Origin: Mycobacterium sp. E3251
Lineage (GTDB): Bacteria; Actinomycetota; Actinomycetes; Mycobacteriales; Mycobacteriaceae
Length of the DNA: 48,139 nucleotides
NCBI RefSeq assembly: GCF_001666835.1
Contig: NZ_LZJF01000004.1
Coordinates: 1 to 48,139, forward strand
Reading direction: 5' to 3'
Shown: positions 7,953-18,936 of the stretch, one piece after another
How the letters are laid out: every line of letters begins with the position of its first letter
Numbering within the stretch: the stretch's first letter is position 1
Notes under the pieces: generated by a model
Databases searched by the model: none
What the model saw: only the letters and a program-made list of their open reading frames with translations
Told to the model about the DNA's origin: nothing
Translations under genes and position numbers: made by a program

Positions 7953-7973
7953 TCTACTACACACGATGGTAGA
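7953..7973. promoter_or_regulatory. ctaB promoter region with interrupted dyad TCTAC-N11-GTAGA and TGTAGTAG half-site
   Basis: On the minus strand this 21-bp segment starts with TCTACCAT, which contains a TACCAT (TANNNT) -10 hexamer identical to that of ctaA, and ends in TGTAGTAGA. The outer five bases form an inverted repeat. The TGTAGTA half-site is the reverse complement of the TACTACA seen before ctaA, so a common regulator of both haem A genes is plausible. The spacing of half-sites differs between the two, which weakens the case. Confidence 0.4.
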
Positions 7974-8130
7974 CCGCGGCCCGCTTATGGCCCGCCCGCA
8001 GGGTCCATTCACCCAGACTTCTCCCAGATTTCCGAACTGAATGTTACGGGTCGACGGCCACCGCGTAATTTTCACACGGGCCGGCTGCGGGTACCCAAAA
8101 CCTGCACTGCAAGAGCCGGCCCTCCCGCAC

Positions 8131-8136
8131 TAGGGT
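8131..8136 (+). promoter_or_regulatory. Candidate -10 box (TAGGGT) of the tkt operon
   Basis: TAGGGT matches TANNNT and would place transcription initiation near 8143, giving a leader of about 30 bases. The leader contains AAGGA about nine bases before the tkt GTG. No convincing -35 element is visible, as is common in mycobacteria. Confidence 0.4.
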
Positions 8137-8173
8137 GGGATTGATCAGCTTGATGACCCCAAGGACTGAGTCT

Positions 8174-10264
8174 GTGACCACACTCGAAGAGATCTCGACG
8201 CTGACCCAACCGCATCTCCCCGACGACTGGTCCGAGCTCGACTCGGCTGCCGTCGACACCGTTCGGGTGCTGGCCGCCGACGCGGTCCAGAAGGTTGGCA
8301 ACGGACATCCCGGAACGGCGATGAGCCTGGCCCCGCTGGCGTACACCCTGTTCCAGCGCACGATGAAACACGATCCCAGCGACACCTATTGGCTCGGTCG
8401 CGACCGGTTCGTGTTGTCCTGCGGGCACAGCAGCCTGACGCTGTACATCCAGCTCTACCTGGGTGGGTTCGGCCTGGAGCTGTCCGACATCGAGTCGTTG
8501 CGCACATGGGGTTCCAAGACGCCCGGGCACCCGGAGTTCCGGCACACCAAGGGCGTTGAGATCACCACCGGTCCGCTCGGCCAGGGCCTGGCCTCAGCGG
8601 TGGGCATGGCCATGGCCGCGCGCTACGAGCGCGGGTTGTTCGACCCCGACGCCGCCGAGGGCACCAGCCCGTTCGACCACTTCATCTACGTGATCGCCTC
8701 CGACGGCGACATCGAGGAGGGCGTCACCTCGGAAGCCTCGTCGCTGGCCGCGGTCCAGCAGCTGGGCAACCTCATCGTGTTCTACGACCACAACCAGATC
8801 TCGATCGAGGACGACACCAACATCGCGCTGTGCGAGGACACCGCCGCGCGCTACGAGGCCTACGGCTGGCACGTGCAAAGGGTCGAAGGCGGCGAGAACG
8901 TCGTCGGCATCGAGGAGGCCATCGCCAACGCCAGGGCGGTCACCGACCGGCCGTCGTTCATCGAGTTGCGCACCATCATCGGCTTCCCGGCGCCGAAGTT
9001 GATGAACACCGGCAAGGCGCACGGCGCGGCGCTGGGCGACGAGGAAGTCGCGGCCGTCAAGGAGATTTTGGGCTTCGATCCCGAGAAGAAGTTCGAGGTG
9101 CGCGACGAGGTCATCGCCCACACCCGCAAGCTGGTGGACCGGGGCAAGGAAGCACACGAGAAGTGGCAGGCGGACTTCGACGCGTGGGCGGAGCGCGAAC
9201 CCGACCGCAAGGCACTGCTGGACCGGTTGACCGCCGAGGAATTGCCCGACGGCTGGGAAGCCGACATCCCGCGCTGGGAACCCGGCGACAAGGCGCTGGC
9301 GACCCGTGCGGCGTCCGGCAAGGTGCTCAATGCCGTGGGTCCGAAGCTTCCGGAGTTGTGGGGCGGCTCGGCCGACCTGGCGGGCAGCAACAACACCACC
9401 ATGGACAACGTCAAATCCTTTGGTCCGCCGTCGATTTCGACCAAGGACTACACGGCGGACTGGTACGGCCGCACGCTGCACTTCGGTGTGCGCGAGCACG
9501 CGATGGGCGCCATCCTGTCCGGCATCGTGCTGCACGGCCCGACCAGGGCTTACGGCGGCACGTTCCTGCAGTTCTCCGACTACATGCGCCCGGCGGTGCG
9601 GCTGGCCGCGCTGATGGACATCGACACCATCTACGTGTGGACGCACGACTCGATCGGGCTCGGCGAGGACGGACCGACACACCAGCCGATCGAGCACCTC
9701 GCGGCGCTGCGCGCCATCCCCAAGCTGTCGGTGGTGCGGCCCGCCGACGCCAACGAGACGGCGTACGCCTGGCGCACAATCCTCGCCCGCGGCAACGGCA
9801 GCGGTCCGGTCGGGCTGATCCTGACCCGCCAGGGCGTGCCGATCCTCGAAGGCACCAACGTCGAGGGCGTGGCGAAGGGCGGCTACATCCTCGGTGATCC
9901 CGGCGGCGACGAGCCGGACGTCGTCTTGATCGCCACCGGCTCAGAGGTTCAGCTTGCGGTTGAGGCCCAGAAGCTGTTGGCGGACAAGGACATTGTCGCG
10001 CGGGTGGTGTCCATGCCGTGCGTGGAGTGGTTCGAATCCCAGCCCGAGGACTACCGCGACAGCGTGCTGCCCCCGTCGGTGTCGGCCCGGGTGGCCGTCG
10101 AGGCGGGCGTCGCGCAGCCCTGGCACAAGCTCGTCGGCGACACCGGCAAGATCGTGTCGATCGAGCACTACGGCGAATCCGCCGACTACGAAACTTTGTT
10201 CCGTGAATTCGGTTTCACCGCAGACGCCGTCGCGGCCGCTGCGGAACAAGTCGTGGATAACTGA
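8174..10264 (+). CDS. tkt: Transketolase
   Basis: This 696-residue enzyme is of normal family length. The pyrimidine-diphosphate half has [13 protein letters not shown], the thiamine-diphosphate motif SDGDIEEGV running to FYDHNQIS, and HGAALG. The middle domain has the catalytic-glutamate region [12 protein letters not shown] and [15 protein letters not shown]; the C-terminal domain ends SIEHYGESA. It moves two-carbon units between ketose and aldose phosphates in the pentose-phosphate pathway. The GTG at 8174 is preferred because the product then begins TTLEEIS like Rv1449c; upstream in-frame starts at 8135 would overlap the promoter. It heads the operon tkt-tal-zwf-opcA-pgl, which groups nearly the whole oxidative and non-oxidative pathway. 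Confidence 0.95.
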   Translation: MTTLEEISTLTQPHLPDDWSELDSAAVDTVRVLAADAVQKVGNGHPGTAMSLAPLAYTLFQRTMKHDPSDTYWLGRDRFVLSCGHSSLTLYIQLYLGGFGLELSDIESLRTWGSKTPGHPEFRHTKGVEITTGPLGQGLASAVGMAMAARYERGLFDPDAAEGTSPFDHFIYVIASDGDIEEGVTSEASSLAAVQQLGNLIVFYDHNQISIEDDTNIALCEDTAARYEAYGWHVQRVEGGENVVGIEEAIANARAVTDRPSFIELRTIIGFPAPKLMNTGKAHGAALGDEEVAAVKEILGFDPEKKFEVRDEVIAHTRKLVDRGKEAHEKWQADFDAWAEREPDRKALLDRLTAEELPDGWEADIPRWEPGDKALATRAASGKVLNAVGPKLPELWGGSADLAGSNNTTMDNVKSFGPPSISTKDYTADWYGRTLHFGVREHAMGAILSGIVLHGPTRAYGGTFLQFSDYMRPAVRLAALMDIDTIYVWTHDSIGLGEDGPTHQPIEHLAALRAIPKLSVVRPADANETAYAWRTILARGNGSGPVGLILTRQGVPILEGTNVEGVAKGGYILGDPGGDEPDVVLIATGSEVQLAVEAQKLLADKDIVARVVSMPCVEWFESQPEDYRDSVLPPSVSARVAVEAGVAQPWHKLVGDTGKIVSIEHYGESADYETLFREFGFTADAVAAAAEQVVDN

Positions 10265-10279
10265 GAAAGGGTGATTCAC

Positions 10280-11398
10280 ATGACTCAGAACCCAAACCTC
10301 GCGGCGCTGTCCGCCGCGGGCGTTTCCGTTTGGCTTGATGACCTGTCGCGCCAGCGGCTGCAGTCGGGCAATCTGCAGGAGCTGATCGACACGAAAAGCG
10401 TTGTGGGGGTGACCACGAACCCGTCGATCTTCCAGAAGGCGTTCGCTGAGGGCGACACCTACAACGATCAGATCGCCGAGCTCGCCGAGCGGGGCGCCGA
10501 CGTCGACGCCACCGTCCGCACCGTCACCACCGACGATGTCCGCAACGCGTGCGACGTGCTGCGGCCGCAGTGGGAAGCTTCCGACGGCGTCGACGGCCGG
10601 GTATCCATCGAGGTGGACCCGCGCCTGGCGGCCGAGACCGACAAGACCACGGCGCAGGCCGTCGAGCTGTGGAAGATCGTCGACCGGCCGAACGCGTACA
10701 TCAAGATCCCTGCGACCAAGGCCGGCATCCCGGCTATCACGGCCGTCCTGGCGGAAGGGATTTCGGTCAACGTCACGCTCATCTTCTCGGTGGAGCGGCA
10801 CCGCCAGGTGATGGACGCCTACCTGGCCGGCCTGGAGAAGGCGCGCGAGGCGGGACACGACCTGTCCAAGATCCATTCCGTCGCATCGTTTTTCGTCTCC
10901 CGGGTGGACACCGAGGTCGACAAGCGGCTGGAGAAGATCGGTTCCGAGGAGGCGCTGGCGTTGCGCGGTCAGGCCGGGGTGGCGAATGCCCGGCTGGCCT
11001 ACGCCGCCTACCAGGAGGTGTTCGAGGGCGGCGATCGCTACGAGGCGCTCAAGGGCGACGGCGCCCGAGTGCAGCGCCCGCTGTGGGCGTCCACCGGGGT
11101 CAAGAACCCCGACTACTCCGACACCCTCTACGTCACGGAGCTGGTCGCTCCGAACACGGTGAACACCATGCCGGAGAAGACGATTGACGCGGTCGCCGAG
11201 CACGGCGAGATCAAGGGTGACACCGTCACCGGCACCGCTTCGGGCGCCCAGGAGGTGTTCGACAAGCTGAGCTCGATCGGGATCGACTTGACCGACGTCT
11301 TCCAGGTGCTGGAGAACGAGGGCGTGGAGAAGTTCGTGGACTCGTGGACCGAGCTGCTGGAGGAGACGCAGAAACAGCTGGATTCCGCCTCGAAATGA
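10280..11398 (+). CDS. tal: Transaldolase
   Basis: This 372-residue transaldolase is of the long actinobacterial type. It has the N-terminal VWLDDLSR and [12 protein letters not shown] motif, the Schiff-base lysine in [10 protein letters not shown], and the C-terminal [17 protein letters not shown] segment (here [15 protein letters not shown]). It exchanges three-carbon dihydroxyacetone units between sugar phosphates. The ATG at 10280 is preceded by AAAGGG about ten bases upstream; the in-frame GTG at 10271 would sit inside that site. It follows tkt by 15 bp and its stop overlaps the zwf ATG (ATGA). Confidence 0.95.
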   Translation: MTQNPNLAALSAAGVSVWLDDLSRQRLQSGNLQELIDTKSVVGVTTNPSIFQKAFAEGDTYNDQIAELAERGADVDATVRTVTTDDVRNACDVLRPQWEASDGVDGRVSIEVDPRLAAETDKTTAQAVELWKIVDRPNAYIKIPATKAGIPAITAVLAEGISVNVTLIFSVERHRQVMDAYLAGLEKAREAGHDLSKIHSVASFFVSRVDTEVDKRLEKIGSEEALALRGQAGVANARLAYAAYQEVFEGGDRYEALKGDGARVQRPLWASTGVKNPDYSDTLYVTELVAPNTVNTMPEKTIDAVAEHGEIKGDTVTGTASGAQEVFDKLSSIGIDLTDVFQVLENEGVEKFVDSWTELLEETQKQLDSASK

Positions 11399-12939
11399 GC
11401 CCGGCTCGTAACGCTGCACAATGGCATAACCCGTTACGGGACAAGCGCGACAAGCGGCTGCCGAGGATCGCCGGCCCATGCGGCATGGTCATTTTCGGTG
11501 TCACCGGCGACCTCGCCCGCAAGAAGGTGATGCCGGCCATCTACGACCTGGCCAACCGCGGGCTGCTGCCGCCGAGCTTCTCCCTGGTGGGCTTCGCCCG
11601 TCGGGACTGGGAAACCCAGGATTTCCGCAAGGTGGTCTATCAGGCCGTCAAGGATCACTGCCGGACGCCGTTCCGGGAGGAGAACTGGGAGCGGCTGGCC
11701 GAGGGATTCCGTTTCGTGCCAGGGTCTTTCGATGACGACACGTCGTTCGCCCGGCTGGCCGAAACCCTGGACAAACTGGACGCCGAGCGCGGTACCGGCG
11801 GCAACCACGCCTTCTACCTGGCCATCCCGCCGAAGTCCTTCCCGGTGGTGTGCGAACAGCTGCACAAGTCCGGGCTGGCCCGCCCGCAGGGCGATCGATG
11901 GAGCCGGGTGGTCATCGAGAAGCCGTTCGGGCACGACCTGGAGAGCGCGCAGGCGCTCAACCATGCGGTCAATGCCGTCTTCCCCGAGGAGGCGGTGTTC
12001 CGCATCGACCACTACCTGGGCAAGGAGACGGTCCGCAACATCCTGGCGCTGCGGTTCGCCAATCAGTTGTTCGACCCGATCTGGAACGCGCACTACGTCG
12101 ATCACGTGCAGATCACCATGGCCGAGGACATCGGATTGGGCGGGCGCGCCGGCTATTACGACGGTATCGGCGCCGCCCGCGATGTCATCCAGAACCACCT
12201 GATGCAGCTGCTGGCGCTCACCGCGATGGAAGAGCCGGTCAGCTTCAATCCCGCGGCGTTGCAGACCGAGAAGATCAAGGTGCTCTCGGCGACCCAGCTG
12301 GCCGAACCGCTCGACGAGACCACCAGCCGCGGCCAGTACGCCGGCGGCTGGCAGGGCGGCGAGAAGGTCGTCGGGCTGCTCGACGAGGAGGGGTTCGCTA
12401 AGGACTCCACCACCGAGACGTTCGCCGCCATCACGCTGGAGGTCGACACCCGCCGCTGGGCCGGTGTGCCGTTCTATCTGCGGACCGGAAAACGCCTGGG
12501 CCGCAGGGTGACCGAGATCGCGCTCGTCTTCAAACGCGCGCCGCACCTGCCGTTCGACGCCACCATGACCGACGAACTGGGCACCAACGCCATGGTCATC
12601 CGGGTGCAGCCCGACGAGGGCATCACGCTGCGGTTCGGCTCCAAGGTGCCGGGAACCGCGATGGAGGTCCGCGATGTCAACATGGACTTCTCCTACGGCT
12701 CGGCGTTCGCCGAGGAGTCACCGGAAGCCTACGAACAGCTGATCCTCGACGTGCTGCTGGGCGAACCGTCCCTGTTTCCGGTCAACGAAGAGGTCGAATT
12801 GGCCTGGCAGATATTGGATCCCGTCCTCGATAATTGGGCGGCCGACGGCAAGCCCGAGCCCTACGAGGCGGGCACCTGGGGTCCGGATTCGGCCTTCGAG
12901 ATGCTGCGCCGGACCGGCCGGGAATGGCGGCGGCCCTGA
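11395..12939 (+). CDS. zwf: Glucose-6-phosphate 1-dehydrogenase
   Basis: This 514-residue protein has an N-terminal Rossmann fold with [10 protein letters not shown] (about residues 36-45), the substrate-binding motif RIDHYLGKE, and the EKPFGHDL signature. It converts glucose-6-phosphate to 6-phosphogluconolactone and reduces NADP or F420-independent cofactor NAD(P), the committing step of the oxidative pentose-phosphate branch. It matches Rv1447c (zwf2) by recalled sequence. The ATG overlaps the tal stop, and its TGA overlaps the opcA ATG by one base (TGATG). OpcA and the lactonase follow directly, so enzyme, assembly factor and next-step enzyme are co-produced. Confidence 0.95.
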   Translation: MSPARNAAQWHNPLRDKRDKRLPRIAGPCGMVIFGVTGDLARKKVMPAIYDLANRGLLPPSFSLVGFARRDWETQDFRKVVYQAVKDHCRTPFREENWERLAEGFRFVPGSFDDDTSFARLAETLDKLDAERGTGGNHAFYLAIPPKSFPVVCEQLHKSGLARPQGDRWSRVVIEKPFGHDLESAQALNHAVNAVFPEEAVFRIDHYLGKETVRNILALRFANQLFDPIWNAHYVDHVQITMAEDIGLGGRAGYYDGIGAARDVIQNHLMQLLALTAMEEPVSFNPAALQTEKIKVLSATQLAEPLDETTSRGQYAGGWQGGEKVVGLLDEEGFAKDSTTETFAAITLEVDTRRWAGVPFYLRTGKRLGRRVTEIALVFKRAPHLPFDATMTDELGTNAMVIRVQPDEGITLRFGSKVPGTAMEVRDVNMDFSYGSAFAEESPEAYEQLILDVLLGEPSLFPVNEEVELAWQILDPVLDNWAADGKPEPYEAGTWGPDSAFEMLRRTGREWRRP

Positions 12940-13850
12940 TGATCATCGACATGCCCGACACCACCACCACCGCGGTCAACAAGAAACTCGAGGAACTGCG
13001 GGAGAAGGTCGGCGCCGTGACGATGGGCCGGGTGCTGACGCTGATCATCGCGCCCGACAGCGACGCCATCCTGGAAGAGTCGCTGGAGGCCGCCAACAAC
13101 GCCAGCCACGAGCACCCCAGCCGGATCATCGTCACGATGCGGGGCGACCCGTACGCCGACGAGCCGCGCCTGGACGCGCAGCTACGCGCGGGCGGAGACA
13201 CCGGGGCCACCGAGGTGGTGATCCTGAATCTGTCCGGGGCGCTTGCCGGGCACCCCGCCAGCGTGGTCACCCCGTTCCTGCTCCCCGACATCCCCGTGGT
13301 GGCATGGTGGCCCGACGTCGCGCCGGCGGTTCCGGCGCAGGACCCGTTGGGCAAGTTGGCGATTCGGCGCATCACCGATGCCACCAATGGAACCGATCCG
13401 TTATCGGCCATCAAGGGTCGACTGCCCGGTTACACGGCCGGCGACACCGATCTGGCCTGGGCCCGCATCACCTACTGGCGGGCACTGTTGACCTCCGCGG
13501 TCGACCTGGCGCCCCACGAACCGATCGAGTCGGCCCTGGTGTCCGGATTGAAAACCGAACCGGCGCTTGACATCCTGGCGGGCTGGCTGGCCAGCTGCAT
13601 CGACGGCCCGGTACGCCGCGCGGTCGGCGAGCTCAAGGTGGAACTCGTACGCAAGAGCGAGACCATCGTCCTGAGCCGGCCCCAAGAGGGTAGAACGGCG
13701 ACCCTGAGTCGCACCGCCAAGCCGGAGGCCCTGCTTCCCTTGGCCCGCAGGGAAACCGGCGAATGCCTCGCCGAAGACCTGCGGCGGCTGGATCCCGATG
13801 AGATTTATCAATTAGCGCTAGAGGGCATTGAGAAAGTGCAGTACGTGTGA
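12939..13850 (+). CDS. opcA: OpcA, glucose-6-phosphate dehydrogenase assembly/allosteric protein
   Basis: This 303-residue OpcA-family protein includes the conserved segments [47 protein letters not shown] and a C-terminal [12 protein letters not shown]. In cyanobacteria and actinobacteria OpcA is needed for the activity or oligomerisation of glucose-6-phosphate dehydrogenase, encoded immediately upstream. The ATG at 12939 gives [11 protein letters not shown], like Rv1446c; the upstream open frame inside zwf is a shadow. Its stop overlaps the GTG of pgl (GTGA). Confidence 0.93.
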   Translation: MIIDMPDTTTTAVNKKLEELREKVGAVTMGRVLTLIIAPDSDAILEESLEAANNASHEHPSRIIVTMRGDPYADEPRLDAQLRAGGDTGATEVVILNLSGALAGHPASVVTPFLLPDIPVVAWWPDVAPAVPAQDPLGKLAIRRITDATNGTDPLSAIKGRLPGYTAGDTDLAWARITYWRALLTSAVDLAPHEPIESALVSGLKTEPALDILAGWLASCIDGPVRRAVGELKVELVRKSETIVLSRPQEGRTATLSRTAKPEALLPLARRETGECLAEDLRRLDPDEIYQLALEGIEKVQYV

Positions 13851-14602
13851 GCACCATCATCGAAGTTTTTCCGGAAGCTCAGGCGCTGGTCGAGGCCGCG
13901 GCGAACCGACTGGCCGATAACATCCGCAACGCCGTGGCCGCCCGGGACCGAGCGCTCATCGTCCTGACCGGCGGTGGCAACGGCATCGGGTTGCTCAAGT
14001 CGCTGGCCGGGCACGAGATCGCCTGGCCCAAGGTGCACCTGTTCTGGGGCGACGAGCGCTACGTCCCCGAGGACGACGACGAGCGCAACGACAAGCAGGC
14101 CCGGGAGGCGTTGCTGGACCGGATCGACATTCCGTCCAGCCACGTGCACACGATGCCGGCCAGCGACGGCGAATTCGGCACCGACCTCGCCGCCGCCGCG
14201 CTGGCCTACGAACAGCTGCTGGCGGCTAACGCCGCACCCGGCCAGCCCGTGCCGAATTTCGACGTGCACCTGTTGGGCATGGGGCCGGAGGGCCATATCA
14301 ACTCGCTGTTCCCCGACACCCCCGCCGTGCTGGAAACGAGCCGCATGGTGGTCCCGGTGGAGGACTCCCCCAAGCCGCCTCCCCAACGAATCACTCTGAC
14401 GCTGCCCGCGATCCAGCGTTCACGCGAGGTCTGGCTGATGGTGTCCGGCGCATCCAAGGCCGACGCGGTGGCCGCGGCCGTCGGCGGCGCCCCGCCGGTC
14501 TCGGTGCCGGCCGCCGGGGCGATCGGGCAGGAAACCACGCTGTGGCTGCTCGACGAGGAGGCCGCGGCCAAACTGCCCGCTCGCCCGGGTCAGCCAGGCT
14601 AA
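13847..14602 (+). CDS. pgl: 6-phosphogluconolactonase (Pgl/DevB)
   Basis: This 251-residue protein of the glucosamine-6-phosphate isomerase/6-phosphogluconolactonase family has [11 protein letters not shown] near residue 43, the motif [18 protein letters not shown], and [15 protein letters not shown] with the catalytic-site histidine. It hydrolyses 6-phosphogluconolactone to 6-phosphogluconate, the step after Zwf. The GTG start overlaps the opcA stop. It is last of the five overlapping or closely spaced pathway genes. Confidence 0.93.
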   Translation: MSTIIEVFPEAQALVEAAANRLADNIRNAVAARDRALIVLTGGGNGIGLLKSLAGHEIAWPKVHLFWGDERYVPEDDDERNDKQAREALLDRIDIPSSHVHTMPASDGEFGTDLAAAALAYEQLLAANAAPGQPVPNFDVHLLGMGPEGHINSLFPDTPAVLETSRMVVPVEDSPKPPPQRITLTLPAIQRSREVWLMVSGASKADAVAAAVGGAPPVSVPAAGAIGQETTLWLLDEEAAAKLPARPGQPG

Positions 14603-14638
14603 CCCCCGCCCGGTTTGATCCGGGTGATAATGACGGTC

Positions 14639-15019
14639 ATGGCAGACAGAACCGTGCGCGGTGGGCAAGAGCGAAGCCGGATCAAGACCCTCACCCAGGC
14701 TGCGCTGAACGCCGACAAGACGGTGGAGCAGGTCGAAGACGTCCTCGACGGCCTCAGCACGACCATGAAAGAGCTCAACACGTCCCTTTCCAACCTGAAC
14801 GCCACGGTCGAGCGCATGGAAAGCGGCCTGGACCACCTGGACGGCACCTTGTCGCGGCTGGACGATCTGGCCAGGCGACTGATCGTGCTGGTCGAGCCCG
14901 TGGAGGCGATCGTCGGGCGGATCGACGGCATGGTGAAGGTGGGCGAGACGATGATGACGCCGGTCGCGATGACCGAACACGTCGTGCGCGGGGCACTGGA
15001 CCGGCTGCGCAACCGCTGA
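14639..15019 (+). CDS. Small coiled-coil protein of unknown function (Rv1444c type)
   Basis: This is a 126-residue protein with no enzyme motif. Residues from about 18 to 85 show regular heptad-like spacing of hydrophobic residues (TLTQAALNADKTVEQVEDVL, then LNTSLSNLNATVERMESGLDHLD), suggesting a long helical coiled coil. The C-terminal part is a short amphipathic helix ending RLRNR. It lies 36 bp after pgl, so it could be the last gene of the pentose-phosphate operon. Two ATGs (14630 and 14639) are in frame; 14639 gives MADRTVRGG, like the orthologue I recall. It converges with the DUF1206 gene with one base between stops. Confidence 0.75.
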   Translation: MADRTVRGGQERSRIKTLTQAALNADKTVEQVEDVLDGLSTTMKELNTSLSNLNATVERMESGLDHLDGTLSRLDDLARRLIVLVEPVEAIVGRIDGMVKVGETMMTPVAMTEHVVRGALDRLRNR

Positions 15020-15020
15020 G

Positions 15021-15833
15021 CTACATCTTCGTCGAGCGGGCCATCACGAAGCTGTACAGCCCGTAGGTGATGAGTCCCACGCCGGCCGCGATCAACAGTG
15101 CCGCCCCAAAGTGCTGAGCCCCGAGTGTCTTCAGTGCCCCATCGAGCCCGGTGGCCTTCTTCGGTTCCGAGCGACACGCGGCGATGATCACCAGCGCGCC
15201 CGTCAGGGTGATGACGACGCCCTTGCCGACATATCCGGCCACGCCGAGCCGTCGCACCCAGCCGCCCGACTTTCCCCGGAGGTCGTCGACGAAGTTGCGG
15301 CTGGCACCCTTGTAGATGTGGTAGCAACCGACCACGACAATGATCAGCCCGCCCGCGATGAGCGCGATGGTGCCGGCGGTCGTCGCCATCAGGTGCGCGC
15401 TGATGCTCGAATTCTGTTGATCCGCAGCCCTTCCGGCCCCCCGGGCGAAGCCGAACGCCGAGTACGCGAACGCGAGGTAGACCGCCGCCAGCCCAAGTGC
15501 CTTCGCCCGCGAGGCTGCATCCGACGACGAGCCCTCCGGCCCACGGTCGCATGATCGGCCAAGGGCGGTTTCGACCAGCCGCCACAGGCCCATCGCCAGC
15601 AGGGCGCCCGTAGCGATCCAGAGTGCCAGCGGTCCGCCCGGCTTGGACGCCAGCGTCGCCAGGGCGCCGGTTTGATCGGCGGTTCCTCCTTCGCCGCACG
15701 CGACCCGGATGGCGAGATAGCCGACGATCAGGTGCAGCACCCCGTTGACGACGTACCCGACGCGCGCGAGTCGTTCGAAGACGCCGTTCTGGGCCACTTG
15801 TGCCGCGGTGACGGGCGAAGCGGTATCGGACAT
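15021..15833 (-). CDS. DUF1206 integral membrane protein
   Basis: This 270-residue protein contains six hydrophobic segments organised as three repeats of a two-helix unit, each preceded by a similar motif: LARVGYVVNGVLHLIVG, then RAKALGLAAVYLAFAYSAFG, then RRLGVAGYVGKGVVITLTGAL. That threefold repeat is the hallmark of DUF1206 membrane proteins, whose function is unknown. It starts 16 bp downstream of the ppc stop on the same strand, so it is probably co-transcribed with ppc. I do not recall it at this place in M. tuberculosis. Confidence 0.85.
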   Translation of the reverse strand: MSDTASPVTAAQVAQNGVFERLARVGYVVNGVLHLIVGYLAIRVACGEGGTADQTGALATLASKPGGPLALWIATGALLAMGLWRLVETALGRSCDRGPEGSSSDAASRAKALGLAAVYLAFAYSAFGFARGAGRAADQQNSSISAHLMATTAGTIALIAGGLIIVVVGCYHIYKGASRNFVDDLRGKSGGWVRRLGVAGYVGKGVVITLTGALVIIAACRSEPKKATGLDGALKTLGAQHFGAALLIAAGVGLITYGLYSFVMARSTKM

Positions 15834-15849
15834 GGCTTACTAATGCCCA

Positions 15850-18657
15850 TCACCCGCTGTTACGTAACGCGCTGGCCAATCCATTCATCGTCAGCAGGAT
15901 GCCGCGCTGCACCAGTTCGTCCTCATCGCCGGAGCGGTAGCGGCGCAGCAACTCCACCTGCAGGTGGTTCAGCGGCTCCAGGTAGGGGAAGCGGTTGAAC
16001 ACCGAGCGGGCCAGCGCGGGGTTGTCGGCGAGCAGGTCTTCGTGACCGGTGATGAGCTTGTGCATCGCGATGGTCCGCCGGTGCTCGTCCACGATCTTGT
16101 CGAACACCCGGTTCCGCAGTTCTTCGTCCTCGACCAGCTCCGAGTAGTGCGCCGCCAGGCCGAGGTCGCTCTTGGCGAGCACCTGAGCCATGTTGGAGAG
16201 TGCGCCCCGGAAGAACGGCCAGCGCTCGTACAGCTCGTGCAGGATCGCCACCCGCTCGGTTTCGCTTTCGGGCCCGGCCGCGATCCACTGCTCGAACGCC
16301 GACCCGGTGCCGTACCAGCCCGGAAGCATCACCCGGGACTGGCTCCACGCCAGCACCCATGGGATGGCGCGCAGGTCCGAGATCGATGAAGTGGGTTTGC
16401 GTGACGTCGGGCGGCTGCCGATGTTGAGCGAACCGATCTCGCTGACCGGCGTCGAGGCCATGAAGTAGTCGACGAAACCCGGTGTTTCGTGCACCAATTC
16501 GGCGTAGGCGCGCTGCGCCAGGGTGGCCACTTCGTCGAGCACCGCGTAGGCCGGCTCCGCAGCATCTCCCAGGCCCTCTACGTCGAGCAGCGTCGACTCC
16601 AGCGTCGCGGCCACCAAGCTCTCCAGGTTGCGCCGCGCCGCCTGCGGTTCGGCGTACTTGGCGGCGATCACCTCGCCCTGCTCGGTGAGCCGCAGCGAGC
16701 CGTTCACCGCGCCCGGGGGTTGCGCCAGGATGGCCTGATAGCTCGGCCCACCGCCGCGGCCGACGGTACCGCCGCGACCGTGGAAGAGCCGCAAGCGAAT
16801 TCCGGCCTTGCGGGCCACCTCGACCAGCGCCAGCTCGGCGCGGTAGACGGCCCAGCTGGAGGCGAGGTAACCGCCGTCCTTGTTCGAGTCGGAGTAGCCG
16901 AGCATCACCTCCTGGCGCCCGTCCTGCGCGTCGACGACCGCCCGGTACAGCGGAAGCTGCAGCATCGCGTCCAGGATGGCCGCGCCGTTGTGCAGATCGT
17001 CGATCGTCTCGAAGAGCGGCGAGATGGCAACCGGGCAATACGGTTCCGGCCCGGAGGCGTCCAGCAGCCCGCCCTCTTTCAGCAGGATCGCCACCTCCAA
17101 GACGTCGGACACCGAGCGGCACATGGAGATGACGTAGTTGGGTACCGCCGCCGGGCCGTAGCGTCCGACGGCGTCCGCCGCGGCGCCGACGACCTCGAGC
17201 TCCTTGCGGGCCAACTCGGACAGGCCCCCACGGTCGCCGACCAGCGGGCGGCGGGTACTCAGTTCACCGGCCAGCAGCTCGACCCGCTCGTCCTCGGGCA
17301 GCGAAGCGTAATCTTGGTGCACCCCGGCCCAGGCCAACAGCTCCCCCACCACCTCTTCGTGGACGTCGGAGTTTTGCCGCATGTCCAGCCCGGACAAGTG
17401 AAACCCGAAGACGCTCACGCCTTCTCGCAGCAGGGCCAGGCGGTCGTCGGCCAACAGCGCACTGCCGTGTGCGCGCAGCGACTCGTCGATGGTGTCCAGG
17501 TCCGCCTGCAGTTCGGCCGGGCCGGAATACGGCGTCAGGCCGAGGTCCAGCTCGTGCTGCGGTCGGCTGTCCAGAATCTTCGCGCCCGTCGCGGTGAGCC
17601 GGGCGCGGATCACCCGCAGCGCCCGCCGGTATGGCTCGTCGGCGCGGGCCTGCTCCCCGCAGCCCTCGGCCAGCTCGGCCAGCGCCGCGGTGACGGGGAC
17701 GAGCCGCGCCGACATCGACAGATCCTGCTCGAGGGCGGTGAGCTCGGCCAGGTAATGCGACAGCGCGGTGAACGCGGCGCTGCCGGTGGCCTGGCGTACC
17801 ACCTCGCCGGTCACGTTCGGATTGCCGTCGCGGTCGCCGCCGATCCAGGAGCCGGGCCGCAGGATCGGTGCGGCGAGCAGGTCGGTGTCGGGCCACCGCG
17901 CCCGCAACGCATCCCGGACCTCGGCGTTGACCTGCGGAATGACCTGGAAGAACGCCGCGGAGTAATAACGCAGCCCGACCTCGATCTCGTCGGTGATCTG
18001 CAAGCGGGACAACCGGATCAGCGCGGTCTGCCACAGGGTGAGGACCTGGCGGCGCAACTCGCGCTCGATGTTGCGCCCGTCGTCGGTTTCGGTGTGCCCC
18101 TCGGCGTGCAACCGCATCAGCTGGGTGATGCGGTGCTGGGTGACGAAGACGGTGCGCCGCCGGGTTTCGGTGGGGTGGGCGGTGATCACCGGGGAGATCA
18201 AGGCACCTCGCAGCGCGTCGGCCACCGTGGCCGAATCAAGTTCGGCCCCATCGAGTTTGGCGTAGGTCGCGGCTAGGCTGCTGTCCTGCGGCGGCTCGCC
18301 GGCGGAGACGTGGATGGCGCGGCGACGCTCCCGGTGGATGTCCTCGGCCACGTTGGCCAGCAGCGCGAAGTGGCTGAACGCCCGGATGACCGGGATCGCT
18401 TGGTGAATGTCGATGCCGTCGAACATGCGCGCCAGGTCGACCCGGTCGATCTCGGAGCGGCGCACCCGAAACGACTCCACCCGCGCGCGCTCGACGAGGT
18501 CGAAAACCTCGTCCCCGCTCTGCTCGCGCACGGTGTCGCCGAGGATGGCGCCCAGCAGCCGGATGTCGGCGCGCATCGGCTCTGTCGCCTCGCGACCGAC
18601 GAGCGTGCGTTGCACGGCGCCGATGGGTTCGAGCGCGATGTCGGAAACGTCAACCAT
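15850..18657 (-). CDS. ppc: Phosphoenolpyruvate carboxylase
   Basis: This 935-residue protein is full length for bacterial PEP carboxylase. It has the first active-site motif [14 protein letters not shown] with the catalytic His161, [10 protein letters not shown], the second motif [14 protein letters not shown] (about residues 615-630), [14 protein letters not shown] for substrate binding, and the C-terminal [11 protein letters not shown]. It carboxylates phosphoenolpyruvate to oxaloacetate, replenishing the citric-acid cycle. To my recollection M. tuberculosis lacks ppc whereas M. leprae and the M. avium group keep it next to secG, so its presence helps place the organism. It follows secG by 45 bp in the same direction. 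Confidence 0.95.
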   Translation of the reverse strand: MVDVSDIALEPIGAVQRTLVGREATEPMRADIRLLGAILGDTVREQSGDEVFDLVERARVESFRVRRSEIDRVDLARMFDGIDIHQAIPVIRAFSHFALLANVAEDIHRERRRAIHVSAGEPPQDSSLAATYAKLDGAELDSATVADALRGALISPVITAHPTETRRRTVFVTQHRITQLMRLHAEGHTETDDGRNIERELRRQVLTLWQTALIRLSRLQITDEIEVGLRYYSAAFFQVIPQVNAEVRDALRARWPDTDLLAAPILRPGSWIGGDRDGNPNVTGEVVRQATGSAAFTALSHYLAELTALEQDLSMSARLVPVTAALAELAEGCGEQARADEPYRRALRVIRARLTATGAKILDSRPQHELDLGLTPYSGPAELQADLDTIDESLRAHGSALLADDRLALLREGVSVFGFHLSGLDMRQNSDVHEEVVGELLAWAGVHQDYASLPEDERVELLAGELSTRRPLVGDRGGLSELARKELEVVGAAADAVGRYGPAAVPNYVISMCRSVSDVLEVAILLKEGGLLDASGPEPYCPVAISPLFETIDDLHNGAAILDAMLQLPLYRAVVDAQDGRQEVMLGYSDSNKDGGYLASSWAVYRAELALVEVARKAGIRLRLFHGRGGTVGRGGGPSYQAILAQPPGAVNGSLRLTEQGEVIAAKYAEPQAARRNLESLVAATLESTLLDVEGLGDAAEPAYAVLDEVATLAQRAYAELVHETPGFVDYFMASTPVSEIGSLNIGSRPTSRKPTSSISDLRAIPWVLAWSQSRVMLPGWYGTGSAFEQWIAAGPESETERVAILHELYERWPFFRGALSNMAQVLAKSDLGLAAHYSELVEDEELRNRVFDKIVDEHRRTIAMHKLITGHEDLLADNPALARSVFNRFPYLEPLNHLQVELLRRYRSGDEDELVQRGILLTMNGLASALRNSG

Positions 18658-18702
18658 GCGTCCCAGTATCGGTGCGGATCACGCGCTCCGCCCGCCGACG
18701 GG

Positions 18703-18936
18703 TCACCGATACTTGATCAGCAGGGCCACCCCGATGATGGAGACCAGCCAGATGCCGGTGATGAACAGCGTCAACCGGTCCAGGTTCTTCTCCACCACGG
18801 TCGAGCCGGAGAGGCTGGACTGCACACCGCCGCCGAACAGTGTCGACAGGCCCCCACCCTTGGCGCGGTGCAGCAGCACCAGCAACACCACGAGCACGCT
18901 TGTGACCACCAGGGTGATCTGCAGGGCCAGCTCCAT
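18703..18936 (-). CDS. secG: SecG, preprotein translocase subunit
   Basis: This 77-residue protein has two membrane helices (LQITLVVTSVLVVLLVLLH and LDRLTLFITGIWLVSIIGVA) joined by the conserved Gly-rich loop RAKGGGLSTLFGGGVQSS. SecG associates with SecYE and assists protein export through the plasma membrane. The ATG at 18936 gives MELALQI, as in the M. tuberculosis protein; in-frame extension to 18975 is unlikely. It probably starts a secG-ppc-DUF1206 transcript. Confidence 0.93.
   Translation of the reverse strand: MELALQITLVVTSVLVVLLVLLHRAKGGGLSTLFGGGVQSSLSGSTVVEKNLDRLTLFITGIWLVSIIGVALLIKYR

Noticed and set aside
16489..18276. A 595-codon open frame on the plus strand opposite ppc
   Set aside because: ppc has all catalytic motifs in the other strand; the opposite frame is a GC-bias shadow without domains.
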